Positions 14,072-14,381 of a stretch of 14,381 bases of DNA are shown here, one piece after another (the first letter of the stretch is position 1; each line of letters starts with the position of its first letter). Below the pieces are notes generated by a model. The model was not told the DNA's origin. It made no database searches and saw only the letters and a program-made list of their open reading frames with translations. The stretch comes from Actinomycetota bacterium (GTDB lineage: Bacteria; Actinomycetota; Thermoleophilia; UBA2241): the NCBI GenBank assembly GCA_003164655.1, contig PLTW01000062.1, positions 14,149 through 28,529 on the forward strand. Reading direction: 5' to 3'. The translations under genes and the position numbers were made by a program.

Positions 14072-14077
14072 ACAATA
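14072..14077 (-). promoter_or_regulatory. TATTGT box, possible -10 of the minus-strand GT2 gene
   Basis: On the minus strand TATTGT lies within GCTATTGT, 36 bases from the G of GCTA to the GTG at 14043. It matches the -10 consensus at four of six positions. TGGGCT at 14095-14100, 17 bases upstream, is a poor -35. The placement matches the plus-strand GCTAG boxes at 10845 and 14160. Confidence 0.28.
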
Positions 14078-14137
14078 GCGCCTGGCGGCGCCCCAGCCCA
14101 GCGCCGGCTGCCGGCCTCGCGGCACGTCGATCCGCCA

Positions 14138-14167
14138 CTGACTGGGGCCGTTTCCATGCGCTAGCAT
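14138..14167 (+). promoter_or_regulatory. Possible promoter of the 3'-terminal GT2 gene
   Basis: CTGACT (14138-14143) and TAGCAT (14162-14167) stand 18 bases apart and resemble sigma-70 -35 and -10 elements (four of six each, taking TAGNNT as tolerated). The -10 sits inside a short inverted repeat, CATGC (14155-14159) / GCATG (14164-14168), which might be an operator or chance. A leader of about 22 bases would lead to GTG 14197. Confidence 0.32.
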
Positions 14168-14196
14168 GCGGAGGCCAGAGACGAAAGGACCGGCTC

Positions 14197-14381
14197 GTGA
14201 CAGATGATATCCAGACGCCATCGCCGGACACCCCGCCCGGCTCCGCAAACGGCCCGACATCGCACGGTCTGGTCAGCGTCGTCATTCCCGCCTTTAACCG
14301 CGTGCACGTGGTCCTCAGAGCGATCCGCTCGGCGCTCGCCCAGTCGTATGGTGACCTCGAGGTCATCGTCGTCGATGACGG
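14197..14381 (+). CDS. GT2-family glycosyltransferase, N-terminal fragment
   Basis: The first 61 complete codons of a gene that runs off the window. GTG 14197 follows AAAGGA at 14184-14189, seven bases away. The first 25 residues are Pro/Ser/Thr-rich and probably disordered. The GT2 core then opens with LVSVVIPAFNRVHVVLRAI and SALAQSYGDLEVIVVDDG, which contain the first beta strand and the nucleotide-binding Asp pair at the edge. The fold is clear, but length, DXD motif and any extra domain cannot be judged. It is read divergently from the other GT2 gene, with 153 bases between the two starts. Confidence 0.82.
   Translation, partial: MTDDIQTPSPDTPPGSANGPTSHGLVSVVIPAFNRVHVVLRAIRSALAQSYGDLEVIVVDD

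Noticed and set aside
1..14381. tRNA, rRNA, CRISPR array, insertion sequence or integrase
   Set aside because: None was seen: no transposase-like or integrase-like protein, no regularly spaced repeats and no tRNA-like cloverleaf was noticed on reading either strand. Short or diverged elements could still have been missed.

Overview
The window is high-GC bacterial DNA, roughly two thirds G+C by eye, with strongly GC-biased third codon positions. Genes are densely packed, several use GTG or TTG starts, and purine-rich Shine-Dalgarno sequences are common. This fits a soil- or sediment-type high-GC phylum such as Actinomycetota, but no marker here fixes the taxon. The theme is clear: this is part of a surface polysaccharide (O-antigen, capsule or exopolysaccharide) locus. 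I saw no tRNA, rRNA, CRISPR array, transposase or integrase.

Layout: (1) 1-279 is the 3' end of a secreted-looking beta-helix repeat protein, followed at 287-381 by two strong tandem hairpins that separate it from the next unit. (2) 450-9484 is a compact seven-gene plus-strand operon: Wzy/WaaL-type polymerase or ligase, SDR sugar-nucleotide C4 epimerase (WbpP/GalE type), Wzx-type flippase, GT4 glycosyltransferase, hexapeptide acetyltransferase, a second GT4, and an AsnB-type glutamine amidotransferase. Most junctions overlap or are a few bases apart (TTGA, ATGA), so translation is probably coupled. (3) 9527-14381 changes style: single genes in alternating orientation, namely a minus-strand GT-B-like protein, a plus-strand GT-C membrane glycosyltransferase, a plus-strand SAM methyltransferase, a minus-strand GT2 whose 3' end overlaps the methyltransferase, and the first 62 codons of a plus-strand GT2 cut by the window edge.

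How they may work together (inference): the epimerase supplies a UDP-galacto-configured sugar. The cytosolic GT4/GT2 enzymes build a lipid-linked repeat unit, which the acetyltransferase, amidotransferase and methyltransferase may decorate. The flippase moves it across the membrane, and the Wzy-like protein polymerises or ligates it. The GT-C protein would add sugars from a polyprenyl-phosphate donor on the outer face. An initiating phosphoglycosyltransferase, a chain-length regulator, a UDP-sugar dehydrogenase and an export channel are absent from the window and would have to lie elsewhere.

Nothing amounts to a clearly undescribed system. The items most worth a second look are a promoter-like GCTA box placed 36-37 bases before three GTG-started genes, the tandem hairpins, a 35-codon ORF that exactly bridges two operon genes, the uncharacterised minus-strand GT-B-like protein, and the epimerase plus amidotransferase pairing that hints at an amidated uronic acid.
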